From: Desulfurococcales archaeon
GTDB taxonomy: Archaea > Thermoproteota > Thermoprotei_A > Sulfolobales > NBVN01
Direction: 5' to 3'
Length of the DNA: 24,775 bases
Assembly: GCA_021163585.1 (NCBI GenBank)
Contig: JAGGTW010000066.1
Coordinates: 1 to 24,775 of the forward strand
Made by a program: the position numbers and the translations under genes. The notes below the pieces were generated by a model, which saw only the letters and a program-made list of their open reading frames with translations, was not told where the DNA came from and did no database searches. This document shows positions 1 through 8,284 of the stretch, in pieces. The first letter of the stretch is position 1; each line of letters starts with the position of its first letter.

Positions 1-2690
1 CCACCCCTAAACTCCTTAAGCACATCTATGAGCTGCCTCCTTTTATCCTCGTCTAAGTGGATTGTTGGTTCATCCAGGATCAAGAAGCCCAGCCTACCCC
101 CAGAAACAATATTGTGGAGTGCCAACAATGCAGCTATAGCTGTCACAACAACCTCACCACCACTTAATCTATTGATGTCTGCTTCGAGGTAAGGTGACAC
201 AAGCGTTATGTTAAATTTCTCATCCACTCTAACATCGCTGTAGCTAATGTTAAATAGTTCTATGTACTTCTTCATCAGAGCCTCAATTTTAGCTAATGAA
301 ACCTTCCTGATTATTGCTGGTGCCTTATCCCTGTGCAGAATCTCCTCCCTGACCCACCTAAGTACAGAGAGCTTGCACCAAGTCGTCCTCAGTATTTCAG
401 CATCATCCCTCAGGGCCCTGACCTCATCACTGATCTCTGAGAACCTCGCCTCAACTTCTGAGAGCTTACTCCTTAATTCACCCTCCTTCCTAACTAAGTC
501 TTCTAAATCCTGCCTCAACATACTCAATCTAGCATTAATTCCCTCCAATTCCCTTACTTTAGGTAGTAACTCACTTCTCTTATTCTCTAAGAGAGAGGCC
601 CTACTCAAGTAATTCTTCACCTCCTCCTCAAGCCTCTCCAACTCCGCGGCTGACTGCTTCAACCTGCCGATTACCTCACGCATCTCCTTAGCCCGCTCCG
701 ATGCTTCCTCCGCCATACTCATGGCTTCCCCAATATCAAAGTCCTCACCAAAGAACCTGCTTAATTCACACCTGAGTTCCTTATGTCTCGCTAGTAACCC
801 CTCTACTTCTTCTTCAAGCTTCCTAACCTCTCTGCGCAGTCTGCTGACTTGCTCATCATTAACTCCTTGAGCTATTATGGCCTCTATCCTAGCCTTATCC
901 TTTTCAATATGCATAAGCTCGCTCTCTTCCTTTTCTAGTCTACTAATTTCATTTTTAAGAACGGTAATTCTGTCTTCAACAGAACGTACTTCATTACTAA
1001 CCTTTGCTAACTTCTCCTTAAGCTCTCTTAACTCATCTTCTCTTAACTTAGCTGACTCGAGCTTCACTATTAAGTCCTCTAACTTCTTTAGTTCGTCCTC
1101 CATTCTGGATGCTTTCTTACTTAATTCTTCAGCTTCACTCTCTAACCGCTCAGCCCTCTCCTTCCTGGTCCTGACGTCATTGTCTAATTTCTCTATAAGG
1201 AACTCCCTACGCTCATGAGTCAGCGACTGCCCGCACAGAGGACACCTGCCTTGAGAACCCCTCATAAGCACCCTCAGCTTCTCACGAGCCTCCGCAGCTC
1301 TCCCCTTCTCTATTGATGCCTGAGAAAGCTTTTCCTGAATCACTACCTGTAGCTCTCTGATTGACTCCCTTAACTCACCAGCTCTACGCTTCGCAGCTGA
1401 CAGGGAATCAGCTACACTATTAAACTTAGAACCAAGAAGGGTTAATGTCTCATTAAGTACGGTACCTACTTCATCAAGTAGTCTGCCTATAAGTCTCTCT
1501 AGGTTCGCTTGGTCTGATTTAAGCCTACCCAAGTTCTCAGTGAGTTTAGATAGTTCCTCCCTAGCCTTACTGAGCTTACTACGGACTAGTTCTAACCTCC
1601 TGATCCTCTCCTCGATACCTTCAGGGTACCTGCCAAGTATTGACTTAAGCTCCGTCAGTAGCTCCTCAGCTCTCCCTAGCTCACCTTTCTTAGAGTCAAG
1701 CATCGTCTTCTTGTTATGGAGGTTTTCATCAATAAGAAGAAGCTCACGTAACTTATGTTGCTGCTTCGATAACTCACTTAATTTTCCGACCTCGACCTCG
1801 AGATCTCTTAGTTTTGCTACCTCCCTACTCAGCTCACTTAGTCTCTTCCTCCTCGCATTGACTTCACTCATAATGTTCCTGAGTTCCTCTTCAACACCTA
1901 TAAGTTCGTGCTTCTTGGCTTCCAGCTCTTTCTTTTTCTCCTCGAGTACCTCTATGTCGCTCCGTAACTTACTTACTTTATTACCTACTTCCTGAAGCTC
2001 CTTCCTCAATCTGCTCTGTGCATCAGCTAACCTGGTGAGATCCTGCTCCTTACCTCTGATATCGGCTACTACTCTACTGTAGAATTCCTTCAGATTGTCT
2101 AGACTCTGCTTTGTTGGCTGGTAAGTCTGAGGAGGTACCTTCTTAGTTTTAACACTTACCTTGTAGTCCTTGAGCTTTTCCCATGCTGTCTCGAAAGTGT
2201 TTAGGTTGAGGAGTTCATCAAGGATTTCTAGCCTGCTTGCAGGCTTCAGTGTTATGAGTTCTGTTAGCGCGCCCTGAGGTATTATAGCCACCGTCTGAAG
2301 AGACTCCGCCTTAAGCCCTAGCAACTCTTCAATTTCCTTGTTAACGTTGCTCACCCGCAACACTGTCTTACCGTCCATCCTAAGCACAGCATCGTGCTTA
2401 CCGCTCCTTGAGACCCTTCTCTCAATAACTACTTCCCTTCCACCGACATCAAGCCAGAGCTTAACTACTGCTTCAGCTCCTCTAGAGGCTGCTGCATTAA
2501 CTAAATCCTCCAGACGCCCCCTGCGAGCCTTACCTGTGAGGGCGAAGTATATAGCATCTAAGATACTTGACTTGCCAGCGCCATTAGGCCCCACAAGTGC
2601 CGTTACTCCCCTCTCGAAAATAACCTCACTCTCCTTATGTGATATAAAGTTCTTAAGGTGTACCTTCTTAATTATTACACTCCCTAACAC
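1..2690 (-). CDS. rad50: Rad50 DNA double-strand-break repair ATPase, 3' end beyond the window
   Basis: SMC-like ATPase that partners Mre11 in resection of DNA double-strand breaks. The reading frame is open for 896 codons from a GTG at 2690 to the window edge. The N-terminal Walker A (GPNGAGKSS) lies at residues 34-42. Long Glu/Lys/Leu-rich coiled coils flank a zinc hook, CPLC, at residues 483-486. The ABC signature LSGGE is at 842-846 and the Walker B (LILDEP, D873-E874) close to the edge. Only the last few dozen residues, including the H-loop, should be missing. The GTG start is the only plausible one, because the frame has a stop 15 bases upstream. A GAGGTGA ribosome site sits 7 bases before it and overlaps the mre11 stop, so translation is probably coupled. 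The Ser/Leu-rich plus-strand frames across this gene are antisense shadows. Confidence 0.97.
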   Translation of the reverse strand, partial: MLGSVIIKKVHLKNFISHKESEVIFERGVTALVGPNGAGKSSILDAIYFALTGKARRGRLEDLVNAAASRGAEAVVKLWLDVGGREVVIERRVSRSGKHDAVLRMDGKTVLRVSNVNKEIEELLGLKAESLQTVAIIPQGALTELITLKPASRLEILDELLNLNTFETAWEKLKDYKVSVKTKKVPPQTYQPTKQSLDNLKEFYSRVVADIRGKEQDLTRLADAQSRLRKELQEVGNKVSKLRSDIEVLEEKKKELEAKKHELIGVEEELRNIMSEVNARRKRLSELSREVAKLRDLEVEVGKLSELSKQQHKLRELLLIDENLHNKKTMLDSKKGELGRAEELLTELKSILGRYPEGIEERIRRLELVRSKLSKAREELSKLTENLGRLKSDQANLERLIGRLLDEVGTVLNETLTLLGSKFNSVADSLSAAKRRAGELRESIRELQVVIQEKLSQASIEKGRAAEAREKLRVLMRGSQGRCPLCGQSLTHERREFLIEKLDNDVRTRKERAERLESEAEELSKKASRMEDELKKLEDLIVKLESAKLREDELRELKEKLAKVSNEVRSVEDRITVLKNEISRLEKEESELMHIEKDKARIEAIIAQGVNDEQVSRLRREVRKLEEEVEGLLARHKELRCELSRFFGEDFDIGEAMSMAEEASERAKEMREVIGRLKQSAAELERLEEEVKNYLSRASLLENKRSELLPKVRELEGINARLSMLRQDLEDLVRKEGELRSKLSEVEARFSEISDEVRALRDDAEILRTTWCKLSVLRWVREEILHRDKAPAIIRKVSLAKIEALMKKYIELFNISYSDVRVDEKFNITLVSPYLEADINRLSGGEVVVTAIAALLALHNIVSGGRLGFLILDEPTIHLDEDKRRQLIDVLKEFRG

Positions 2691-2697
2691 ACCGAAG

Positions 2698-3948
2698 TCA
2701 CCTCATGAACCTTTCTAATCCCTTACCCCGTTGCCTAGTCAGATCAGTGAATGAAGTAGGTACGATCTCTAAGGAACCTACTTTATTAATCCATAACTCC
2801 TTATACTGCAGTAGCTTCTCGATCCATGCTTCAATGTCCTCCTCGCTATCACTAGCTAGAATATCTTTTATCTTAAGTATCACTGCCGCCGCCTCTCGAG
2901 CTGCTCTGTTACTGGGGTCCCCACCTATCATAGACGCCACTATGCTTAGAGCATCTAATTCAACTCCCTCCTCACCACCTTTAGGGGAGCTCTCCACCAC
3001 CCTCTCCAACCTAATTCTGACGTAAGCTTTCTCACCCACTATTCTCCTGATTTCCTTCACTATGTCATCCTTCACATTGTATGGGACCGTCACCCATGCG
3101 TGAATTATTCCCTTTCTATCCGAAGAGCTTACACTACTGAGCACGACCTTGAGATCCTCCCTGAACCGATGGTAACTAGTTCTGAGCATTACTTGCGGCC
3201 TCACATTCAAGTTTATGGTATGGACTACTGCCTCACTAGTACTTAAGTCAACTATGTAGAAACCCTTACCTACTTCTCTCCACGACTCTATTTCGTCAGC
3301 CCTCATAATATCTATACTACCTGCGTAAGCTACCACCGTGCCGCTCTCCAGCTTCCTTGCGATCCTCCTATGCAGATGCCCCATTGCTACGTAAGCTACT
3401 TCATGCGGCAAGTCTGCGAGGTCAAGCCCCTCCTCTATCATGAAGAACTGCTTTACGTTCTGATGAAGCATAAGGACTGTTCTCCTACCCTCAACCTTTG
3501 TCATTATGTCGCTTAGCTTTCTCCTCAACATGTTCAGGTACTTCATCCTCGGCGGGTGATGTGACACACCTGCAATATAGTAATCCTTCCCCCCACAGTG
3601 AATAACGTCTACATCAGGCGTCCTTGAAGTACCCAGTAGCCTGAGGTAAGGCACTAGTACCTGAGGAGGGAGGTCGTACTTCTTAGGCAGGTCATGCTCA
3701 CCTAAAACTGAGTATACGCGGATCCCGCGCTCACGGGCTCTTCTAAGTACTTCACCAGCAATTTTAATTGCTCTATTGGGTGGACGGGGCTTGTCGAACA
3801 TGTCACCCGATATGACGATAGCCTTAACTCCTTCTTTGATTGCTAAATCAACAGCTTCCTCAAAAAGCGAGTATATGTCGATCTCCCTCTCCTCAATTCC
3901 GTACTGCCGGAAGCCTAAGTGAGTATCCGCTAGGTGAGCGATCAGCAA
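2698..3948 (-). CDS. mre11: Mre11 nuclease of the Mre11-Rad50 complex
   Basis: Manganese-dependent phosphoesterase (calcineurin fold) that supplies the nuclease activity of the break-repair complex; 416 residues, normal for archaea. Visible metal-site motifs are DTHLG (D8, H10), SGDMFD (D49), GEHD (84-87, with H85), LHQ (H162) and MGHLH (H191, H193). Motif III is normally GNHD; here Glu84 replaces Asn. The start is a TTG at 3948, chosen because DTHLG then falls at residue 8 and no ATG occurs before residue 50. The region before it has a TATA-like CTAATATTAG. It lies directly upstream of rad50 with only 7 bases between. The herA and nurA genes that often accompany this pair in archaea are not upstream; a divergent gene is there instead. 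Confidence 0.96.
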   Translation of the reverse strand: MLIAHLADTHLGFRQYGIEEREIDIYSLFEEAVDLAIKEGVKAIVISGDMFDKPRPPNRAIKIAGEVLRRARERGIRVYSVLGEHDLPKKYDLPPQVLVPYLRLLGTSRTPDVDVIHCGGKDYYIAGVSHHPPRMKYLNMLRRKLSDIMTKVEGRRTVLMLHQNVKQFFMIEEGLDLADLPHEVAYVAMGHLHRRIARKLESGTVVAYAGSIDIMRADEIESWREVGKGFYIVDLSTSEAVVHTINLNVRPQVMLRTSYHRFREDLKVVLSSVSSSDRKGIIHAWVTVPYNVKDDIVKEIRRIVGEKAYVRIRLERVVESSPKGGEEGVELDALSIVASMIGGDPSNRAAREAAAVILKIKDILASDSEEDIEAWIEKLLQYKELWINKVGSLEIVPTSFTDLTRQRGKGLERFMR

Positions 3949-3981
3949 TTTCCCTACCTAATCAAACACTGGCTATAGAAG

Positions 3982-3991
3982 CTAATATTAG
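3982..3991 (-). promoter_or_regulatory. Probable TATA element of mre11-rad50
   Basis: The palindromic AT-rich decamer CTAATATTAG lies about 34-43 bases before the mre11 TTG start, a distance that fits an archaeal TATA box followed by a very short leader. It is the best TATA candidate in the 168-base divergent gap 3949-4116. Assigned by position and composition only. Confidence 0.4.
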
Positions 3992-4051
3992 GTGCGACCT
4001 TAATTAATGAGTAATACTTAATGAAGTGTTCAGCCACCTGCTCACAGCGTA

Positions 4052-4064
4052 GAGGTATTACCTC
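4052..4064. repeat. Short palindrome GAGGTA-T-TACCTC in the mre11/PAP2 gap
   Basis: Perfect 6-base arms around one central base, in the divergent gap between mre11 and the PAP2 gene. A second, fully symmetrical 12-base palindrome, GTACTTAAGTAC, lies at 4096-4107, just before the PAP2 start at 4117. Either could be an operator. However, GTAC and CTTAAG words are common throughout this window, so the second may be chance. Confidence 0.45.
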
Positions 4065-4116
4065 GAGATCCGTAAAAGTCATTTAAGATGAGCTAGTACT
4101 TAAGTACAGTGATTTA

Positions 4117-4749
4117 ATGAGGCTGAAGTCCAAGCTAAAGCTGGTCTGCGGTGTTACTGCACTGCTGATACTTACTGTAGTAGCTGTAATTAACAAATAT
4201 ACACCGTTGCTGAGAAGCCCTGACGAATACTTAATTGTTTTCTCAAGCAGGCTCGCCTCTCAGGCAGTATGGTTAATGACTGCGATATCTGCTGCCGCAA
4301 GCATTTACTGCGTGTGGACTACCGTACTACTTCTTCTCATGTTCTCTCTCACCATGAAAATACTGCCCAAGCACATTGTATTTCAATTAGTTGCTGTGCT
4401 GGCAGCTACTGAAGTACTGAATGCTTTAATCAAGCTGCTAGTGGGTGTTCCCAGACCGCTGTTAGGTCACGCTGAGGTACAGCCACTAAGCGTTGGCAAC
4501 GTACTACATATAGTAAGCATGATGTCCTTTCCCTCAGGTCATGTGGCGAGATTCACTGTGCTGTCGGCTTACTTAGGATGTACCTCAAAGGCTGTGGCAG
4601 TATTACTGTACGTGTTACTGCTATTGGTGGCGGTGAGTAGGGTCCTGCTCAGGTCGCACTACTGTGTAGATGTAGTAGGGGGATTTCTACTTGGGATTGG
4701 AACCTCACTTACAATTAACTCGCTGCTGACTAATTATAGAAAGAGGTGA
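4117..4749 (+). CDS. PAP2-family membrane phosphatase
   Basis: Integral membrane acid phosphatase of the type 2 phosphatidic acid phosphatase family, which removes phosphate from lipid phosphates or polyprenyl pyrophosphates. All three catalytic motifs are present in 210 residues: KxxxxxxRP (K106 to R113-P114), PSGH (139-142) and SRxxxxxHxxxD (S174-R175, H181, D185). About five or six hydrophobic segments surround them. The ATG start is 30 bases from a TATA-like ATTTAAGA, so the mRNA may be almost leaderless. Its stop codon overlaps the ribosome site of the next membrane gene, so the two are cotranscribed and probably coupled. Polyprenyl (dolichyl) pyrophosphate is a likely substrate in an archaeon, but substrate choice cannot be read from the motifs. 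Confidence 0.9.
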   Translation: MRLKSKLKLVCGVTALLILTVVAVINKYTPLLRSPDEYLIVFSSRLASQAVWLMTAISAAASIYCVWTTVLLLLMFSLTMKILPKHIVFQLVAVLAATEVLNALIKLLVGVPRPLLGHAEVQPLSVGNVLHIVSMMSFPSGHVARFTVLSAYLGCTSKAVAVLLYVLLLLVAVSRVLLRSHYCVDVVGGFLLGIGTSLTINSLLTNYRKR

Positions 4750-4753
4750 GGAA

Positions 4754-5245
4754 ATGACTGCTACTATTGAGCTGTCCATCACGTTAGTACTAAAGATTTT
4801 ACTGCTTTCACTACTACCTACTTTTGAGGGTAGGTATGCACTTTTAATAGGTATCGCTGTTGGATTAGACCCCCTGACATCATTCATTATTGCTTCTGCA
4901 GGAGTTGTTATTCTAGCTGTAGTGTTGCCGAGTGCCCTAACATTTATTGACGATCTGGCTAGGGCAGCATGGAATAGCAAATACACGTTAATCTCTAAGT
5001 TCTCCGGGTTATACCTTCGCTACGTCAGCAGTGTGAGACGCCGAGTGCACAAATATGTTGACAGATACGGCACTGTAGGACTCATACTATTTGTTGCTAT
5101 CCCGCTCCCCGCTACAGGGGTGTGGACTGGTGCACTGGGTGCTTATTTACTGGGTATGAACAGGTGGAAAACCATGATCTCACTGTTAGTTGGTGGCTTA
5201 ATCTCCAACATAGTAACTCTTGTTGCTGCAGTCATTGTGGCTTGA
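4754..5245 (+). CDS. Small multidrug-export-like membrane protein (COG2426, PF06695 type)
   Basis: Membrane protein of 163 residues. It shows the hallmarks of the family called putative small multidrug export protein: an N-terminal helix followed by PTFEGRYALLIGIAVG, then a segment reading FVAIPLPATGVWTGALGAYL, and a final hydrophobic helix. The export name of this family rests on little experimental evidence, so transport of drugs should not be assumed. A GAGGTGAGG ribosome site overlaps the stop of the PAP2 gene and the ATG follows 4 bases after that stop. The tight pairing with a lipid phosphatase suggests a role with a membrane lipid, perhaps in recycling a lipid carrier; that is inference. 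Confidence 0.85.
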   Translation: MTATIELSITLVLKILLLSLLPTFEGRYALLIGIAVGLDPLTSFIIASAGVVILAVVLPSALTFIDDLARAAWNSKYTLISKFSGLYLRYVSSVRRRVHKYVDRYGTVGLILFVAIPLPATGVWTGALGAYLLGMNRWKTMISLLVGGLISNIVTLVAAVIVA

Positions 5246-5310
5246 GAACAATGCATCAAGTCAATATAATATATTGTTAATATATGTACTTTATGTTATT
5301 ACATGACGTA

Positions 5311-5319
5311 TTTATATTA
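5311..5319 (+). promoter_or_regulatory. Probable TATA box of the EamA transporter gene
   Basis: TTTATATTA in the AT-rich 5246-5357 gap predicts transcription starting near 5340. That would place a short leader carrying the GGAGGT ribosome site (5345-5350) before the GTG start at 5358. Confidence 0.5.
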
Positions 5320-5357
5320 TCAGCACCTGATCCTACTTCTTGCTGGAGGTGCTAGAA

Positions 5358-6212
5358 GTGGAGCTGATTGCTGGCGTGCTAGCAGCTGTCGCTTCATCTG
5401 TAGCGTTCTCTACAGCATCAATATTTATTAAGCTAAGCCTTAGAGACATAAGAGACCCGTTCCTCGTTAACGGCGTAAGAGCTGTCTTTGCTTCCCTCGT
5501 GTACGCCCCCATTCTCGCCGTTATGGGTGTCAAGAACGTTAGCTTATACGTGTTCGCTGTCATTATAGCATCGACAGTCATCGGTCCTGGAATCGGTGAT
5601 GTACTATTCATCGTGAGCGTCGACAAGCTAGGTGCTGGCTTAGCAACCGTGCTGTCCTATCAGTACATACTGATAGCTCAGATCCTGAACATCTTCATTC
5701 TCCAGGACTACAGAGGCTTCATAGCACTTTACCTTACTCCCCTAGCACTATTTGGTATGTACCTCGCGGTTAGTGAAGGAGGCATGAAGGCAAATTTAAA
5801 GGGAGTGATATTTGCATATGCCGCAGCCTTCGTATGGGGTCTAAGCACGATACTCGTGTCGTACTTGGTAAATACGTGCGGACTTCCTCCAATACAGGTG
5901 GCGGGTCTCAGAGTTGTTGTCTTAGCGCCCATACTAATGAGTATTGGTGTTAGGAACATTAGAACCATGACTAAGAGAGCCCTAGCCATACTTGCCACGT
6001 CAGGCGTCGTGTCATACTTTATAGGCTTCATTTTATTCACGACATCACTGAGAGTGCTGGGAGTAATGATACCTTCACTAGCAACAACACTGACCCCAAT
6101 GCTGTCTCAGCTAATTTCAAGTAAGGTGCTGTCCGAGGCACTCACACCTAGAAGAGTCACTGGTTCGTTACTGATCATCATTTCGCTAATCCTTGTTGTC
6201 CTACTCGCATAA
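5358..6212 (+). CDS. EamA/DMT-superfamily transporter
   Basis: Inner-membrane permease of the drug/metabolite transporter superfamily with ten predicted hydrophobic helices in two EamA halves. The first half opens with an ASSVAFSTASIFIKLSLRDI helix and the second near a YAAAFVWGLSTILVSY helix. The family exports or imports small metabolites (amino acids, nucleotide sugars, thiamine and others), and the sequence does not reveal which. The frame is open from a TTG at 5340, but I prefer the GTG at 5358: GGAGGT at 5345-5350 is ideally spaced 7 bases ahead and the predicted transcript starts near 5340. The product is then 284 residues, usual for the family. It has its own promoter and is followed at once by a strong hairpin, so it is probably a single-gene unit. 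Confidence 0.88.
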   Translation: MELIAGVLAAVASSVAFSTASIFIKLSLRDIRDPFLVNGVRAVFASLVYAPILAVMGVKNVSLYVFAVIIASTVIGPGIGDVLFIVSVDKLGAGLATVLSYQYILIAQILNIFILQDYRGFIALYLTPLALFGMYLAVSEGGMKANLKGVIFAYAAAFVWGLSTILVSYLVNTCGLPPIQVAGLRVVVLAPILMSIGVRNIRTMTKRALAILATSGVVSYFIGFILFTTSLRVLGVMIPSLATTLTPMLSQLISSKVLSEALTPRRVTGSLLIIISLILVVLLA

Positions 6213-6215
6213 AAA

Positions 6216-6241
6216 CATGAACTAGACTCGCCTAGTTCATG
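6216..6241 (+). terminator. Perfect 10-base inverted repeat after the EamA stop
   Basis: CATGAACTAG and CTAGTTCATG are exact reverse complements separated by six bases, beginning three bases after the EamA stop codon. The RNA would form a stable hairpin. No long T-run follows, so it is not a classical intrinsic terminator. It could protect the 3' end, mark termination, or be a protein-binding site. Confidence 0.5.
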
Positions 6242-6507
6242 CGAAGTGCGCGAAGTATGAAATTACCTGGTTCTGTTATTACCGCAGTATCAATTATTAC
6301 GTTCTTCCCAACGTATTATCCCTAGGCGTGAAGAGATAGTTGATATTTTGAGTATTTAAGAAGGATGAATTTCATAAATCAAATGGAATTTCTGGTTGCA
6401 ACCGAGGCATAAAACAGTTATGAAGGAATCACCTAGGGTGGACAAGCTCGGAAGACAATGAAGTGGTAATAAGGATCTATTTGTTGTTTTAAAAATGAGG
6501 TGTTGAT
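6242..6507. other. 266-base gap without a recognisable gene
   Basis: The gap lies between two 3' ends. It has an imperfect inverted pair, CCCTAGGCGTGA at 6320-6331 and TCACCTAGGG at 6429-6438, about 100 bases apart, and a run of five T on the minus strand at 6491-6495 that could end transcription of the downstream minus-strand gene. The longest plus-strand frame, from ATG 6238, has only about 28 codons and no similarity I can see. No tRNA-like or box C/D pattern was recognised. Confidence 0.5.
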
Positions 6508-8247
6508 TTACTTCTGTAAAATACTTAAGACCTCATTAATATGCTGTACAGCTACTTCAATATGGTTCTTAATGAAGTTGCACTTGACCATGTCTTCGAC
6601 ACTGCTTAAATAGCTTAGCGATAGGTTCAGTGCTTCAACCGCATCACTAATATTGCCCTCCTCGATCATGTCCTTCGCCTGGTCGAGAGCTTCCTCGGCA
6701 CTCTCCAGCAGGTCCCTAGCCTCACTACTTAACCCGCATATGTGTAATTTACTTATTTTTAACGTAGTTTCCACTAGCTTCAGTGCTCTATCAGTGAGTG
6801 TGTATGCAATTGAGTGCTTCTCCCCTTCAGCTTCCTTAGCCCTGTGAAGTACTCTCTCTGCATGACCTATCACGTACTTGGTTACTGAGTTTAGCACGTG
6901 CTCTACCCGAGATATTACAGCCGTAATTATCTTGAGGTATGGTTTTCCGTGACCTGCTTCCTTCCTTAAGTCAGCAACCCTTTTCTTTAATTCATCCATC
7001 AGGTCCTTAATTTCCTGTATGGAATCTGATACTCCCTCCTTGTCCCCACTAGCTGCGCTTTCTGCAAGCTGCTTGAGGACATCTATGACCTCTCTTGACA
7101 GATCAGCTATTTCCTCAATTTCTTCCTTAATGTGGTCCGGTATTTCAGGGTTTGGTACGACCTTACTCTCAATGTACTCTATAAGGGTTTGAACCGCCTT
7201 AATAACTTTGCTTACGTTGTACCCGACCTCGAGTGCTCGATAGGTTATTCTGTGCCTCAGTGCTGCTTGAATCCGGGCTGCAAACATCATCCTCTCCAAG
7301 TTCCCTAAGTGCACTATGAGCCTCATTTTACTAACATTCAGCTTCTCCTCAATCATGCTCTCTAATTTTTCTAAGTCCTTCGAGAGTTTGTCCGCGATCG
7401 ACTCTAACTTATTAGCTATGTTCACAAATCCTAAATCTCTCAGCTTCTGAGCATTCTCCCTTAATTCCTCTATGGATTTCTTAGTAGAGTTTACTAGTGC
7501 TTCTACTCTGACTTCTACCTTCTCAACTATCGTAGTAGCTATTGCTTCATTTAATTCTTTACTAACATATCGCAGAAGCTCCCTAACCTCTTCTATAGTA
7601 CTGTTAAAATATTCTCCATCCCACTCAGCTGTTCCGTTGATAGCTTCATCTATATATTTCCTTAATTCTGCTAATTTCTTGCTTACGTTGGCTAGCACGG
7701 ACCTAAGCTCGTCGGCTAACGTAGCATTAATCACTTCCTTACTCTCAGCTCTTTCAACAGCTGCCTCAAGGGCCCTCGCAGTTGCATTTAGTGCATTAAC
7801 CAGTCTCAAATACGTACTAACCCTCACTCTGATTCTTAGTCGCTCCTTCACAGGAAGAGGCATGTACTCCTTAGCAGCCAAGCTTATTGCCTTATGAACC
7901 TTCTTCATTCCCTCAATGAACAATTCTCTAGCGAGCGTCTTATTGCCAGCCTCCTCAGCAGCTGTTATATTGCTCAGGAGATTTTTGGTCTCATTAATCA
8001 ATGCCCACGGCTCAGTGTCTGCGGGTATTCCCCACATATTAAGCAGCCTCTCAGCCAAGACTATCGTGTGATTTAATATTCTGGCGTAACTACCGTTAGC
8101 CACTACAGGAGTTGCATTTGACCACACGTGCTCTGTCGAACTCTTGCCCTCACCTACGTCCTGGGCCATTACCGATGCTGGGACAATCATACCTAAAGCC
8201 ACTAACAGGATTAAGGGCAGAGCCACCAGTTTTGAAGCTACGACCAC
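6508..8247 (-). CDS. Exported, almost entirely alpha-helical protein of unknown function (579 residues)
   Basis: I do not recognise a family. Residues 1-29 form a signal peptide with a hydrophobic core (LVALPLILLVALG) and an ASVMAQ cleavage-type end. The rest is charged, Leu/Glu/Lys-rich helix with several coiled-coil stretches, for example near residues 265-300 (IADKLSKDLEKLESMIEEKL), and many Asn-X-Thr/Ser sequons. No C-terminal membrane anchor is visible, so it should be secreted or bound to the surface by contacts. Only two Cys are present, C504 and C556, at the two ends of a helical hairpin that resembles a TPR unit; they could form a disulfide. The start is a GTG with GGTGA 7 bases ahead. 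The gene upstream on the same strand encodes a membrane-bound winged-helix protein. Confidence 0.8.
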   Translation of the reverse strand: MVVASKLVALPLILLVALGMIVPASVMAQDVGEGKSSTEHVWSNATPVVANGSYARILNHTIVLAERLLNMWGIPADTEPWALINETKNLLSNITAAEEAGNKTLARELFIEGMKKVHKAISLAAKEYMPLPVKERLRIRVRVSTYLRLVNALNATARALEAAVERAESKEVINATLADELRSVLANVSKKLAELRKYIDEAINGTAEWDGEYFNSTIEEVRELLRYVSKELNEAIATTIVEKVEVRVEALVNSTKKSIEELRENAQKLRDLGFVNIANKLESIADKLSKDLEKLESMIEEKLNVSKMRLIVHLGNLERMMFAARIQAALRHRITYRALEVGYNVSKVIKAVQTLIEYIESKVVPNPEIPDHIKEEIEEIADLSREVIDVLKQLAESAASGDKEGVSDSIQEIKDLMDELKKRVADLRKEAGHGKPYLKIITAVISRVEHVLNSVTKYVIGHAERVLHRAKEAEGEKHSIAYTLTDRALKLVETTLKISKLHICGLSSEARDLLESAEEALDQAKDMIEEGNISDAVEALNLSLSYLSSVEDMVKCNFIKNHIEVAVQHINEVLSILQK

Positions 8248-8284
8248 TTTTCACTCACCACTGAGGAAAACGAAATCGTTCTAG

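Noticed and set aside
247..2718. Several Ser/Leu-rich plus-strand open frames
   Set aside because: They lie antisense to the rad50 coiled coil. The Ser/Leu richness is the mirror of Glu/Lys/Leu codons on the minus strand and no start signals fit.
2705..3025. Plus-strand frame across the mre11 end
   Set aside because: Antisense to mre11, low complexity, no homology.
6238..6324. 28-codon open frame in the 6213-6507 gap
   Set aside because: Too short, no ribosome site, overlaps the hairpin arm, and no recognisable similarity.
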